A stretch of 64,000 bases of DNA from an uncultured Fidelibacterota bacterium (GCA_902615915.1 CACMQQ010000001.1:186001-250000); one strand, 5' to 3'. Numbered from the stretch's first letter, positions 9,381-19,212 are shown. Made by a program: numbers and translations. Notes: generated from the letters alone by a model not told the origin.

Positions 9381-10103
9381 ATGTCAATCCTAAATAAATC
9401 TCAATATAGTTATTTAACAGAAAAACAATCCTTTCTTTTTCGTATTTGGAAAATAATATTCTATTATTATTGTAAAGTTGTTTTCTTGATCTATACTCCT
9501 GTAAAGGTATTAGGAAGGGATAATATTCCTAATGAACCCTCAATTTTTTGTAGCAACCACAATAGCCATATGGATGTTGCGTTGATAGCTCATGCAGCAG
9601 GGAAAAGTTTTAATCATTTTGGAATGTTAGCTGCAGTGGATTATTGGTTTGATAGTTCAATTAAAAGAGTTTTGACAAATTTAATAATGAATTTAATTCC
9701 AATTTCAAGGAATTCTGAAAATAAAACCAAAACTATTAGTTTTGATGAAACAATCGCACTTTGTAATTCATTCATGGAGCTAGATAAAAGAAATTTAATT
9801 ATTTTCCCGGAAGGTTCCAGAGGGAAGCCAAATGTAATAAAGAGCTTTAGGAAAGGAGCTGCTAGATTTTCTTTAGCCTTAAATAAACCCATAGTTCCTA
9901 TATATATTGAGGGATCATCAAAGTCTTGGCCAAAAGGTAAAATTTTTATGAGACCGTGTAAAATTACAATAAATATTCTTGAGCCGATTGATCCTAATGA
10001 TTACATTTCAAATCAAAATGATAATGTTCTAAATGCAAAGCAATTAACTACAGCACTAGAAGAAAAAATTATGAAAGAAAGCAAGAAGCACATCAATGAG
10101 TAA
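9381..10103 (+). CDS. PlsC-type 1-acyl-sn-glycerol-3-phosphate (lyso-)acyltransferase
   Basis: SNHNSHMDVALI (HX4D-type) and FPEGSRGK motifs. Confidence 0.85.
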   Translation: MSILNKSQYSYLTEKQSFLFRIWKIIFYYYCKVVFLIYTPVKVLGRDNIPNEPSIFCSNHNSHMDVALIAHAAGKSFNHFGMLAAVDYWFDSSIKRVLTNLIMNLIPISRNSENKTKTISFDETIALCNSFMELDKRNLIIFPEGSRGKPNVIKSFRKGAARFSLALNKPIVPIYIEGSSKSWPKGKIFMRPCKITINILEPIDPNDYISNQNDNVLNAKQLTTALEEKIMKESKKHINE

Positions 10104-11844
10104 ATTTTTAGCTAGTAAATCAGATAAACACTTACACAAATGGGGTTTTAAGGATTCAGGTTTTAAGTCAATTGGTGATAAAGTTGTTAAATTTTCAGGT
10201 GATCGTTATGAAGTAAGTGGAACAGAGATGCCTGACTTTATTCCTTATATTGAAAAAATGTTAAATATTGAAATAGAGGATAATGACAAATTAAAGGAAG
10301 TTGATGAAAAATTTGTTTCGCCCTCCAAAGTCGATAAAAAATTCTATCAAGAGCTAGAAAAAGTTTTTGAAAGTGACAAGTTTACCATTGAAAACACTGA
10401 ACGTTTGATTCATAGCCATGGCCAAGAAACATTCAAAGATATATATAAAGTTCTGTATAGATCTATAGATCGATTAGTTGACTTGGTGTTTTATCCAGAA
10501 TCTGAAGAGGATGTAAGAAAAATTATTGAAATTGCTTTAAAATATAATGTTTGTCTCATTCCTTACGGAGGTGGAACAAATGTAACGCGCGCATTATCTG
10601 TTCCTGAAAATGAAAAAAGAACTGTTGTTTCAATTGATACAAGAAGATTGTCAAAAATTGAATGGATAAATAAGGAGGATAGGAGAGTATGTGTTGAGGC
10701 AGGTATAACTGGAAAAAATCTAGATGAATTGCTTAAAAAAGAAGGTTTTATGATTGGACATGAACCTGATAGCGTTGAGCTTTCAACAATCGGTGGCTGG
10801 ATTGCAACTAATGCTAGTGGTATGAAAAAGAATAAGTATGGCAATATTGAAGATATTGTTGAAAATGTTCATTTAGTTACCCCCAAGGGTGAAATTAATC
10901 AAATAAAACCAATATCAAGAGGATCTATAGGATTTAAACCTCAAAATATGTTATTTGGCTCAGAAGGCAATCTTGGAATTATTACAAAAGCTATTTTAAA
11001 GATTCATGAAAGACCTGAAGCTCAAGAATACAATTCAGTTTTATTTAAAACTTGGAGCGAGGGAGTAACATTTTTAAAAAAATTATCCAAAACGAATTAT
11101 ATACCAGCTAGCGTGAGATTAGTGGACAACATTCAATTTCGTTTTGGCCAAGCTTTGAAGCCAAGAGCAGAAGGATTGAAAAAAATAAAAAGCAAAATTG
11201 AAAAATTCTTAGTTACAAATATTAAAGGTTTTGACCCTGATAAAATGTGTGCCTTGACAATCGTTATGGAAGGAACTGAGGAAGAAGTGTCATATCAAAA
11301 GAAAAAAATTAATAAATTAGCAAAATCATGCAAGGGCATGATTGGCGGATCTGGCAACGGCAAACGTGGATTTATGTTAACCTATGCTATTGCTTACGTT
11401 AGAGATTTTGTTTCTGATTATCAAATTATGGGTGAGACTATGGAGACCACGGTTTCATGGTCAAATATTCAAAATGTAATTAATGCGGTATCTGAGAAAT
11501 TGAATGAATTGCATAGTTTATATAAAATGCCAGGCAAACCTTATGTATCATATCGCATTCCTCAAATTTATCATACAGGGGTATGCATTTATTTCATGCT
11601 TGGAATGAGCGTGAAAGGGACAGATGAACCGGAAGAGAAATTTAGCGAAATTGAGCATACACTTAGAGAAGTGATAATTAAAAATGGAGGCTCCATATCC
11701 CATCACCATGGCGTAGGGAAGCTTAGAAAAGACTTTTTACCAAATACTTTATCTGAAACTAGTATGCAATTAGTTAAAGAATTAAAATTAGCGCACGATC
11801 CTCAAAATATATTTGGCGCAAAAAACGGTATTTTAGCAAAATAA
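10096..11844 (+). CDS. FAD-linked oxidase-family alkylglycerone-phosphate (alkyl-DHAP) synthase-like protein
   Basis: Full-length resemblance to AGPS: KWGFKDSGF, PYGGGTNVTRAL, GHEPDSVELSTIGGWIATNASGMKKNKYGNIEDIVENVHLVTPKG, LTYAIAYVRDF, GGSISHHHGVGKLRK. Confidence 0.88.
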   Translation: MSKFLASKSDKHLHKWGFKDSGFKSIGDKVVKFSGDRYEVSGTEMPDFIPYIEKMLNIEIEDNDKLKEVDEKFVSPSKVDKKFYQELEKVFESDKFTIENTERLIHSHGQETFKDIYKVLYRSIDRLVDLVFYPESEEDVRKIIEIALKYNVCLIPYGGGTNVTRALSVPENEKRTVVSIDTRRLSKIEWINKEDRRVCVEAGITGKNLDELLKKEGFMIGHEPDSVELSTIGGWIATNASGMKKNKYGNIEDIVENVHLVTPKGEINQIKPISRGSIGFKPQNMLFGSEGNLGIITKAILKIHERPEAQEYNSVLFKTWSEGVTFLKKLSKTNYIPASVRLVDNIQFRFGQALKPRAEGLKKIKSKIEKFLVTNIKGFDPDKMCALTIVMEGTEEEVSYQKKKINKLAKSCKGMIGGSGNGKRGFMLTYAIAYVRDFVSDYQIMGETMETTVSWSNIQNVINAVSEKLNELHSLYKMPGKPYVSYRIPQIYHTGVCIYFMLGMSVKGTDEPEEKFSEIEHTLREVIIKNGGSISHHHGVGKLRKDFLPNTLSETSMQLVKELKLAHDPQNIFGAKNGILAK

Positions 11845-11860
11845 CAATATCGGTTATAAA

Positions 11861-12670
11861 ATTTTTAAAAAGACAGTCATCATTACTGGAGCTTCCTCAG
11901 GAATTGGAAAGTCACTATCTCTTAAACTAGCTAAAGAAAATTTTAATATTGTCTTAGCTTCAAGAAATTTCAATCAATTAAAAAAAATCGCTGAAGAAAT
12001 TAATTTGTCTAACGGTTCAGCTTTGCCTGTTGAAACGGATATCACCGACATTAAGTCATGTCAAAATTTAATTTCAAAGACAATATATGAATTTGGGCAA
12101 ATTGATTATTTAATACTAAATGCAGGTTTAAGTATGTGGGCGCTTTTTGATCAAATTAAAGATATTTCAAAATTTAACGAATTGGCTAATGTGAATTTTA
12201 ATGGCTCTGTCAACAGCATGCATTGCTCACTTAAAAGCTTGAAAGAATCAAGTGGTACAATAGTTTCCATTTCAACAGCTCAAGCATTTATAGGGTTTCC
12301 TAAAGCTACTTTTTATTCAGCATCCAAGCACGCATTGAAAGGTTTTTTAGAAGGTCTTGAATTGGAGACAAAAGGTAAAATTCAGTTTATAAATGTTTAC
12401 TTGGGTTGGATAAAAGAAACAAATTTGCGCGCAAATGCAATTGGACCAAACGGAGAAAAAATTGGAGACAGTCATCATAAGCATAGCAATAAGGCAGTTG
12501 AATTGGATGTTTGTACAGATTTAATAATTAAGGGAATCAAGCAAAAAAAGAAAAATATCTTTATCCCCAGCTACTTAAAATATATTCCTTTTGTAAAAAT
12601 CCTTTTTAATAAATGGCTATTTAAAAAAATATCAAATGCAGTTGATTCAGAGGAATTAGAAAATACATAA
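11861..12670 (+). CDS. Short-chain dehydrogenase/reductase, DHRS7/DHRS7B-like; start extended upstream to putative ATT codon (provided ORF begins at TTG 12005 and lacks the Rossmann motif)
   Basis: In-frame upstream sequence KKTVIITGASSGIGKSLSLKLAKENFNIVLASRNF; NAG motif; YSASKHAL active site; no ATG/GTG/TTG upstream before in-frame TAG at 11834. Confidence 0.75.
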   Translation: MFKKTVIITGASSGIGKSLSLKLAKENFNIVLASRNFNQLKKIAEEINLSNGSALPVETDITDIKSCQNLISKTIYEFGQIDYLILNAGLSMWALFDQIKDISKFNELANVNFNGSVNSMHCSLKSLKESSGTIVSISTAQAFIGFPKATFYSASKHALKGFLEGLELETKGKIQFINVYLGWIKETNLRANAIGPNGEKIGDSHHKHSNKAVELDVCTDLIIKGIKQKKKNIFIPSYLKYIPFVKILFNKWLFKKISNAVDSEELENT

Positions 12671-12697
12671 AGCTTAACATTTGATAATTAAAAAATA

Positions 12698-13894
12698 TTA
12701 AGATCTCGCTGCTGTTTTTTCAACAGCTTTCCAGACTCTCCATATATTCTTATAACATATTTTTTCAATTTCTTCTTCACTATAACCACTTTTTAATAAG
12801 TGAAAAATAAGATTCGGGTAGAAAGAAACATCTTTGAGACCATAAGGGAGGGAATCCCCAACACCGTCATAATCAGATCCAAGTCCAACGTGATCAATAC
12901 CTGCAATATTAACGACGTGATCAATATGCTTTACCACGTCTTTTACATCTGCATATATGGGATTTCTTTTGTAGATCTTTTCCCTAAAGGCCAACAACTT
13001 TTCATCTCCTTCACTTAAATTATATTGATTTTTATAAGCCTCTACTTTTTTATTATTTTCATTTCTTTTATCTTGAGATTCTTGAGTTAAGAACGCTGAA
13101 CCAAAATTAATTTGAATTACCCCTCCGTTCTCTTTTAATCTTATTATTTCTTTATCTCCCATGTTTCTCTCCCAGCCAGGAGTAAATTTTCTGCACGACG
13201 AATGAGATGCAATTACTGGCACATTGGTCATATCAAATATTTGATTTATTACTTCATCAGTAACATGTGAAATATCTACCATTATCCCAAGCCTGTTCAT
13301 TTCGCCAACGACTTTTTTACCAAAAGAGCTCAATCCCCCCCAAGTGCGTGTAGTATCATAGGAAGAATCACAAATTAAATTATCTTTTGAGTGAGTTAGA
13401 GTAATGTATCTAATACCTCTATCATAAAAATGCTTAAGATTTGATAAATCTTTTTCTATAGCAGCACCATTTTCAATACCCATCGGAAGAGCGATTTTTC
13501 CTTGAGAAAATATTCTTTCAGCATCTTCTACATTATATGCAATTTCAAATTTATCTGGGTCTTTTGTTGCTATTTCACTGACTAAATCAATTAGTGAATC
13601 TGCTTTTTCTTTGGCTCCACCCGTTTCTTGATATGATGCGGAAACATATATTGCCATAAATGGAACATCAAGGCCCCCTTTTTTAGCTCTTAGATAGTCA
13701 AAATCTCCACCTTCAAATAAGCCTGATATATCTTCATATTTACCATTTAGTCTATATGGTAAATCAATATGACCATCTGTAATTATAAATTTCTTAGATA
13801 ATTCATTTGCTAACTCCATTAACGCTGCATCATTATCGCAAGATGAAGAAAAAAATGATATAAGAAATGTGACTAGAAAAAATAATTTTTTCAT
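12698..13894 (-). CDS. Membrane dipeptidase (peptidase M19), lipoprotein/secreted
   Basis: ITDGHIDLPYRLNG, DISHVTDEVINQIFDMTNVPVIASHSSCR, HIDHVVNIAGIDHVGLGSDYDGVGD. Confidence 0.92.
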   Translation of the reverse strand: MKKLFFLVTFLISFFSSSCDNDAALMELANELSKKFIITDGHIDLPYRLNGKYEDISGLFEGGDFDYLRAKKGGLDVPFMAIYVSASYQETGGAKEKADSLIDLVSEIATKDPDKFEIAYNVEDAERIFSQGKIALPMGIENGAAIEKDLSNLKHFYDRGIRYITLTHSKDNLICDSSYDTTRTWGGLSSFGKKVVGEMNRLGIMVDISHVTDEVINQIFDMTNVPVIASHSSCRKFTPGWERNMGDKEIIRLKENGGVIQINFGSAFLTQESQDKRNENNKKVEAYKNQYNLSEGDEKLLAFREKIYKRNPIYADVKDVVKHIDHVVNIAGIDHVGLGSDYDGVGDSLPYGLKDVSFYPNLIFHLLKSGYSEEEIEKICYKNIWRVWKAVEKTAARS

Positions 13895-13900
13895 AAAACC

Positions 13901-15307
13901 TCAATTATCATTTGTTTGAACTGATAGATAATTCGTTGTTCCAGAAACGCCCATTGGAACACCACCAGTTATAATAAATTTTTCACCCCTTTTTAATAAT
14001 TTGTTAGCATAAATTACGTTTTTACAAAGATCTGGTATTAAGTCAATATCATCATATTTATCTACTTTTATAGGAGTGATACCCCAAATTAATCTAAGCT
14101 GTCTGATGATAGAATTAAATGGGGTGAGAGCAATAACATTTGAAGGAGGTCTATATTTTGATATCATTCTAGCAGTACTACCACTATGCGTCATTGTCAT
14201 GATAATATTAATATTCAAATCTTTAGTTATTTGACATACAGCATGGCTTATTGCGTCACTAGTTTTATTTATTTCGTCAGGGTTGAAAACTTTTTCTTGG
14301 ACTAATGATTTTTCAGTTAAACGTATAACCTCTTTTAAAGTCTTTACAACTTCAATAGGATAATTTCCAATTGCAGTCTCTCCGGTTACCATTAATGCAT
14401 CAACGCTATCAAAAATTGAATTAGCAATATCGCTTACTTCTGCTCTAGTTGGAACTTGATTGGTTATCATTGATTCAAGCATTTGTGTAGCAATTATAAC
14501 TGGCTTGCCATGTTTGTTGGCAAGTTTAGCAATCTTTTTTTGAGCTATTGGTACTTTTGCGGATGGAATCTCAACTCCTAAATCGCCTCTTGCAACCATA
14601 ACACCATCAAAGCTACTTATTATGTTTTCTATATCATTGAGCGCTTCCCATTTTTCAATTTTTGCTATAACGGGTAAAAAAGAATTATTCTTTTTCATAA
14701 TTTTTTTTACTTCATTTATATCTTTATGATTTCTAACAAAAGACAGTGCAATTAAATCTGCGCCTTTTTCAAGCGCAAGTTCTAAATCTTCTAAATCTTG
14801 AATAGTTAATGATGGTAGATCTAAGGTTGAATTTGGAAAATTTACACCTTTGCTTGGTTCTATTTTACCCCCAATTAACACTTTACATTCCAATTTGAAA
14901 TTTGAAATCTTTTTTTGGACTAATAATTTTATTTTACCATCATTGATTAGGATTTCAGATTTTAGATTAATATTGGAAAGTGATATATTTTCTGTTATCA
15001 ATATTTCTCCATCTATATAATCTCTACTTGACAGTATTACAGTTTCATCTTTTGAAATATATATAGCTTTAAACTTGTTACTGATCCTTATTTTCGGCCC
15101 GCACAGGTCTGTTAAGATAGTAGGTCTTTCTCCGTCTTTTAATTTGAACCCTTTTAAAAGGTCATAAAGCTTAATCTTCGAACGTCTGTCGCCATGGGAC
15201 ATATTTAATCTAAATATGTTAGTACCATTATTTATCATTTTATCTATGACTTTTGGATCGCTACATGAAGGACCCAGTGTCGCTATTATTTTTGTATTAG
15301 TTTTCAT
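13901..15307 (-). CDS. pyk: Pyruvate kinase
   Basis: TKIIATLGPSCSD, MSHGD, VMVARGDLGVEIP, ATQMLESMITNQVPTRAEVSDIANSIFDSVDALMVTGETAIGNYP. Confidence 0.97.
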   Translation of the reverse strand: MKTNTKIIATLGPSCSDPKVIDKMINNGTNIFRLNMSHGDRRSKIKLYDLLKGFKLKDGERPTILTDLCGPKIRISNKFKAIYISKDETVILSSRDYIDGEILITENISLSNINLKSEILINDGKIKLLVQKKISNFKLECKVLIGGKIEPSKGVNFPNSTLDLPSLTIQDLEDLELALEKGADLIALSFVRNHKDINEVKKIMKKNNSFLPVIAKIEKWEALNDIENIISSFDGVMVARGDLGVEIPSAKVPIAQKKIAKLANKHGKPVIIATQMLESMITNQVPTRAEVSDIANSIFDSVDALMVTGETAIGNYPIEVVKTLKEVIRLTEKSLVQEKVFNPDEINKTSDAISHAVCQITKDLNINIIMTMTHSGSTARMISKYRPPSNVIALTPFNSIIRQLRLIWGITPIKVDKYDDIDLIPDLCKNVIYANKLLKRGEKFIITGGVPMGVSGTTNYLSVQTNDN

Positions 15308-15315
15308 TAATGTTC

Positions 15316-15690
15316 CTAATTTACGGAGAAAGGAATGGTTAACCTAAATGGGTTAATTTTAGCATTAAATTTTCTTCCATTGTTAGTTTTCATGCCAAAA
15401 TGACCATGCATTACTCCAAACTCTGTCTTTAATGGGCAAAAACTTTTATATTCGTACAATTGACCAGGTTTAATTACAGGCTGGTTACCGACAACCCCAG
15501 GTCCTCTAATTTCCTCTGTATTGTTTTTAGCATCCGTTATATTCCAGTATCGATCTATTAACTGGACGGTATCTTTTCCATTATTCTTAATTTTAACATC
15601 ATATGAAAAAAAAAATAATGATTTTGTAGGATCAGATCGTTCAGGTAAAAATTTTGTAGAAACAATTATCTCTATTTTTTCATTTGACAT
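15316..15690 (-). CDS. apaG: ApaG domain protein
   Basis: RYWNITDAKNNTEEIRGPGVVGNQPVIKPGQLYEYKSFCPLKTEFGVMHGHFGM. Confidence 0.93.
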   Translation of the reverse strand: MSNEKIEIIVSTKFLPERSDPTKSLFFFSYDVKIKNNGKDTVQLIDRYWNITDAKNNTEEIRGPGVVGNQPVIKPGQLYEYKSFCPLKTEFGVMHGHFGMKTNNGRKFNAKINPFRLTIPFSVN

Positions 15691-15691
15691 C

Positions 15692-16474
15692 TTAGTTTAA
15701 GCTAAGTTCTTTTTCTATTTCGTTTCTCAGCTCTAGAACTACTCTAACGTAATTATCAGAGTGATTATAGCTAAATATTGAATCATAAACTTCCTTAGGG
15801 TCCTTGATGTCTGATGTTGGATAGCCATTTTTGATTAAATAGTTTGCAATGCTAGAAAAAACATCCCCCCAAGCATAGGGCTCTCTCTTTCCATTCTTAT
15901 TTCCGTCAACAGAATAATTAGCAAAGCTAGTTGGTATAAATTGTCCATAACCAAATGCTCCAGCGTAAGATCCCTTAATGGAGTGTGGAAAAATATTATC
16001 ATTATAACAATATTTTAAGAATGAAATGAGTTCTTTCTTTGCCCATCTTGAGCGCTTTCCAGGCATAATTTTAATTTGAGTGTAAAGAGCATTAAAAACG
16101 TTATAATTACCTCTTTGAGTTCCATAATTAGTTTCGACTCCAATAATACTTAATATCAAAAGAGGATCAATATTCATTGAAGTTGAAGTGCTATCTAGCA
16201 AATTGTATTGGCTAGAGTAGAATTTTGCTCCAGAGTCCACTCTTTTTTTTGTAACGAATATTTTTCTATATTCTGTCCAACTCTTCTTTTCATAAGGTTT
16301 TTCAAATAGTTCCTTGATTTTAGAGTGAACCTTTATATCCTTATGATTAAATGTTTTATCCAGAAAGGTCTTATCAATGCCTGCGCTTATGGCTTCATTT
16401 CTAATCAAAGCATAAACAGAATCTTTTGGTTGTATCCAAACAATAAGTGAAAAAAATAATATAAATAATTTCAA
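15692..16474 (-). CDS. Lytic murein transglycosylase (MltB-like)
   Basis: ILSIIGVETNYGTQRGNYNVFNALYT, AGAFGYGQFIPTSFANYSVDGNKNG; TTG start overlapping the TGA of the upstream small ORF. Confidence 0.88.
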   Translation of the reverse strand: MKLFILFFSLIVWIQPKDSVYALIRNEAISAGIDKTFLDKTFNHKDIKVHSKIKELFEKPYEKKSWTEYRKIFVTKKRVDSGAKFYSSQYNLLDSTSTSMNIDPLLILSIIGVETNYGTQRGNYNVFNALYTQIKIMPGKRSRWAKKELISFLKYCYNDNIFPHSIKGSYAGAFGYGQFIPTSFANYSVDGNKNGKREPYAWGDVFSSIANYLIKNGYPTSDIKDPKEVYDSIFSYNHSDNYVRVVLELRNEIEKELSLN

Positions 16475-16620
16475 TTTATAATGGTCTCTTCAACTTTGTC
16501 TTTAATCATATTTTCTCTTTCAAGAGCTCTTAATCTAAGAAAAACTAAAAAAAGAATAGTTATACTAATCACAATAATATAGTGAATCTTATTTGGCTCA
16601 CTATTATTTTCTTGATTCAT
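16471..16620 (-). CDS. Small single-TM protein, 49 aa (MNQENNSEPNKIHYIIVISITILFLVFLRLRALERENMIKDKVEETIIN); absent from ORF track
   Basis: ATG overlaps the plsC-like stop (ATGA at 16617-16620) and its TGA overlaps the TTG start of the MltB-like gene; one clear TM segment. Confidence 0.6.
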   Translation of the reverse strand: MNQENNSEPNKIHYIIVISITILFLVFLRLRALERENMIKDKVEETIIN

Positions 16621-17336
16621 TGTGTTTTAATATTTTTTCTGATATTATAAATTAAACTATCTCCAGAGTATTCCCCATGGCACTCATCCGGTAGTAGCGC
16701 AGCAATATTCAGCATAACCTCTTTACCAATATGTTCTAGGGCCTTATCTCTTTCAGATTTATCAATTGGGAGCTTTAAGGGACCAAAAGATTTCCCAATC
16801 TTTATGGAAATTTTGGGTCTTATTCCATTTAAAATATAATTTATGGGGTTCTGCTTCAAACCATAAATACCAATTGGTAAGATCTTAACTTTTTCCATTG
16901 TCGATAAGTATACAACTCCAGGTTTTGCCTTTCGTAGTTTACTTGACTCAGTGTTGCCCTCGGGAAATATTCCTAGAATCTTATTTTGTTTTAACACTTT
17001 TCTGGCCTTTTTAATCGTTGAGGGTGCTAGTTGAGCTCTATTTGTTGGAATAAAACCATAAAGCCATAATCCTAAATTTTCATACCAATTTACTTCCATA
17101 TCGCTTGCAGCCAAGAAAGAAATAGGCTTTTTTATAGCTAATATAACTAAAGGTGGATCAAATACGGTAAAATGATTTCCAGCAATTATATAAGGCCCTT
17201 TTCTAGGGATATTCTTTTGACCTTTAATAGTAATTTTAAATAGTATTTTACCTAAAAAAAGAGCGATATAGCTTAGTAAATATCTAATCCATGCAGGTCT
17301 TGGTTTGTATTTGTCCAATCCTTTTTTTGGAGACAT
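16617..17336 (-). CDS. PlsC-type acyltransferase
   Basis: AGNHFTVFDPPLVI and GIFPEGNTES motifs. Confidence 0.88.
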   Translation of the reverse strand: MSPKKGLDKYKPRPAWIRYLLSYIALFLGKILFKITIKGQKNIPRKGPYIIAGNHFTVFDPPLVILAIKKPISFLAASDMEVNWYENLGLWLYGFIPTNRAQLAPSTIKKARKVLKQNKILGIFPEGNTESSKLRKAKPGVVYLSTMEKVKILPIGIYGLKQNPINYILNGIRPKISIKIGKSFGPLKLPIDKSERDKALEHIGKEVMLNIAALLPDECHGEYSGDSLIYNIRKNIKTQ

Positions 17337-17345
17337 TATAATTTT

Positions 17346-18761
17346 TTAGTTTTTTTGATAATTTGATAAAATTAAAGCAATACAGGTATTTAATCTTTTA
17401 GCAAAAGGGATATGAATAAATTCATTTGGACCATGTGCATTCGAATTTGGTCCAAGTACTCCAGTAATTACAAATTGTGCTTGAGGGTATCTTTCTCCAA
17501 GCATACCCATAAAAGGTATTGTTCCACCCTCGCCCATAGCTCTAGCAGGTTTGCCAAATATTTCTTTAGATGATTCATTAATTGCATCATTTAGCCATGG
17601 CTTACAAGAAGGAGCATTCCAACCGTTCGCTGCCTTTTCCCATTTTATAGATACTTCACAACTGTTTGGTGGGTCACTAAGTAAAGTTTTTTCAACTTCT
17701 TGCATTGCTTTTTTAGAATCAGCTGTTGGAGGTAATCTGAACGAAAGATTTGCGGCAGAGAATGGCAATAAAACATTTCCTCCGTCCTTTATAGGTGGTA
17801 TTCCATCAATACCAATGACAGTCATGGTGGGCCTCCAAGTCCTGTTTAGCATGGACTCATATGAATCGGATGTTGACGGTTTAGTGTTGCCATACCAAGG
17901 AAACTCTTTTTCCCAATTTCCGAGACATTGAACCATTTCGAAAGCTTGGACCTTTCGTTCGTCTGGTATCTCTACATTTAAGTTCTCAAGATCTATTTTT
18001 CCAGTATCAGAATCTTCTAATCTACTTATTAATTTATTTAAAAGCCTAAAAGGAGATGGAACTACTCCACTTGCACTACCAGAATGAACTCCTTCTTTTA
18101 AAACGTTAATTTGAAGCTTGCATGCTATCATTCCTCTCAAAGAAACGGTCGACCAAAATTGTTCATAATTTCCGGCGCCCGAATCCAAACATATAACAAG
18201 ATCGACATCTCCTATAATATTTTTGCAATCTTCCATATAATAAGGTAGATCTGGAGATCCGCTCTCTTCGCAAAATTCTATTAAAATAATTATTCTTGGA
18301 AGGGAAACTCCCTGCTTGATTAAAGAATTCACAGCGGCAATGCAAGCAAACAGAGCATACCCATCGTCAGCGCCACCTCTTCCGTATAGTTTATCCTCTT
18401 GGATAACTGGTTTCCATGGTCCCAGATCATCTCTCCATCCATCCATTTCAGGTTGTTTATCTAAGTGCCCATACATTAAAACATTGCCCTCTTTATCACC
18501 AGGAATATCAATTAATATAAGAGGTGTCTTACCGTTCGCTTTTTTTATATGGAATTCGCTTTTTTCAGGCGCATGCTTTTTTGCCCATTTCACTGCATTC
18601 TTTAGCACCTTTTCCATATATCCATTCTCTTCCCAATTTTTATCAAAAGCGGGTGATTTATTGGGTATCTTAATATATTCAACAAGCTCTGGTATTATTT
18701 CATCATTCCAAAAATTGTCAACATATGATGATATTTTTGAGGATATATTAGATTTGTTCAT
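17346..18761 (-). CDS. M20/M25/M40-family metallopeptidase (dipeptidase)
   Basis: LMYGHLDKQPEMDGW, GRGGADDGYALFA, EFCEESGSPDL, GEGGTIPFMGML, HGPNEFIHI. Confidence 0.92.
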   Translation of the reverse strand: MNKSNISSKISSYVDNFWNDEIIPELVEYIKIPNKSPAFDKNWEENGYMEKVLKNAVKWAKKHAPEKSEFHIKKANGKTPLILIDIPGDKEGNVLMYGHLDKQPEMDGWRDDLGPWKPVIQEDKLYGRGGADDGYALFACIAAVNSLIKQGVSLPRIIILIEFCEESGSPDLPYYMEDCKNIIGDVDLVICLDSGAGNYEQFWSTVSLRGMIACKLQINVLKEGVHSGSASGVVPSPFRLLNKLISRLEDSDTGKIDLENLNVEIPDERKVQAFEMVQCLGNWEKEFPWYGNTKPSTSDSYESMLNRTWRPTMTVIGIDGIPPIKDGGNVLLPFSAANLSFRLPPTADSKKAMQEVEKTLLSDPPNSCEVSIKWEKAANGWNAPSCKPWLNDAINESSKEIFGKPARAMGEGGTIPFMGMLGERYPQAQFVITGVLGPNSNAHGPNEFIHIPFAKRLNTCIALILSNYQKN

Positions 18762-18774
18762 TTAATATTTGGGC

Positions 18775-19212
18775 TTAAAAAGGAAGGTCATCATCAATTT
18801 CTTCAGTAGATGGCCCAGAGTTTTGTTGATTTATAGGTTGTGATGGTGAATTATTTGATTCCATCTTTCTGCCGAGCATAGTGAATTGTTCACATACTAC
18901 TTCTGTTGTATATCGCTTAACTCCATTATTATCTTCCCAGTTTCTCGTTTGGAGCTTGCCTTCAGTATATATTAATTGGCCTTTTTTCAATAGATCACCA
19001 GCCAGTTCAGCAGATTTGCCAAACATAACGCAGCGATGCCATTCAGTCTTATCTTGAATCTCTCCATTAGAATCTTTCCAGGATTCATTAGTGGCTAGAG
19101 TAAAGTTTGCTACTGCAGCACCTGATGGGGTGAATCTTGACTCAGGATTTCCACCCAAGTGACCAATCAATACAACTTTGTTGACACTACCTTTTTGCAT
19201 TTTAATCCTCAC
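18775..19212 (-). CDS. ssb: Single-stranded DNA-binding protein
   Basis: NKVVLIGHLGGNPESRFTPSGAAVANFTLATNESWKD...EWHRCVMFGKSAE; acidic DDDLPF C-terminal tip. Confidence 0.97.
   Translation of the reverse strand: MRIKMQKGSVNKVVLIGHLGGNPESRFTPSGAAVANFTLATNESWKDSNGEIQDKTEWHRCVMFGKSAELAGDLLKKGQLIYTEGKLQTRNWEDNNGVKRYTTEVVCEQFTMLGRKMESNNSPSQPINQQNSGPSTEEIDDDLPF

Noticed and set aside
18163-18765. ORFs of 60 and 149 aa overlapping the M20 peptidase
   Set aside because: Shadow/alternative frame ORFs within a well-supported peptidase gene.
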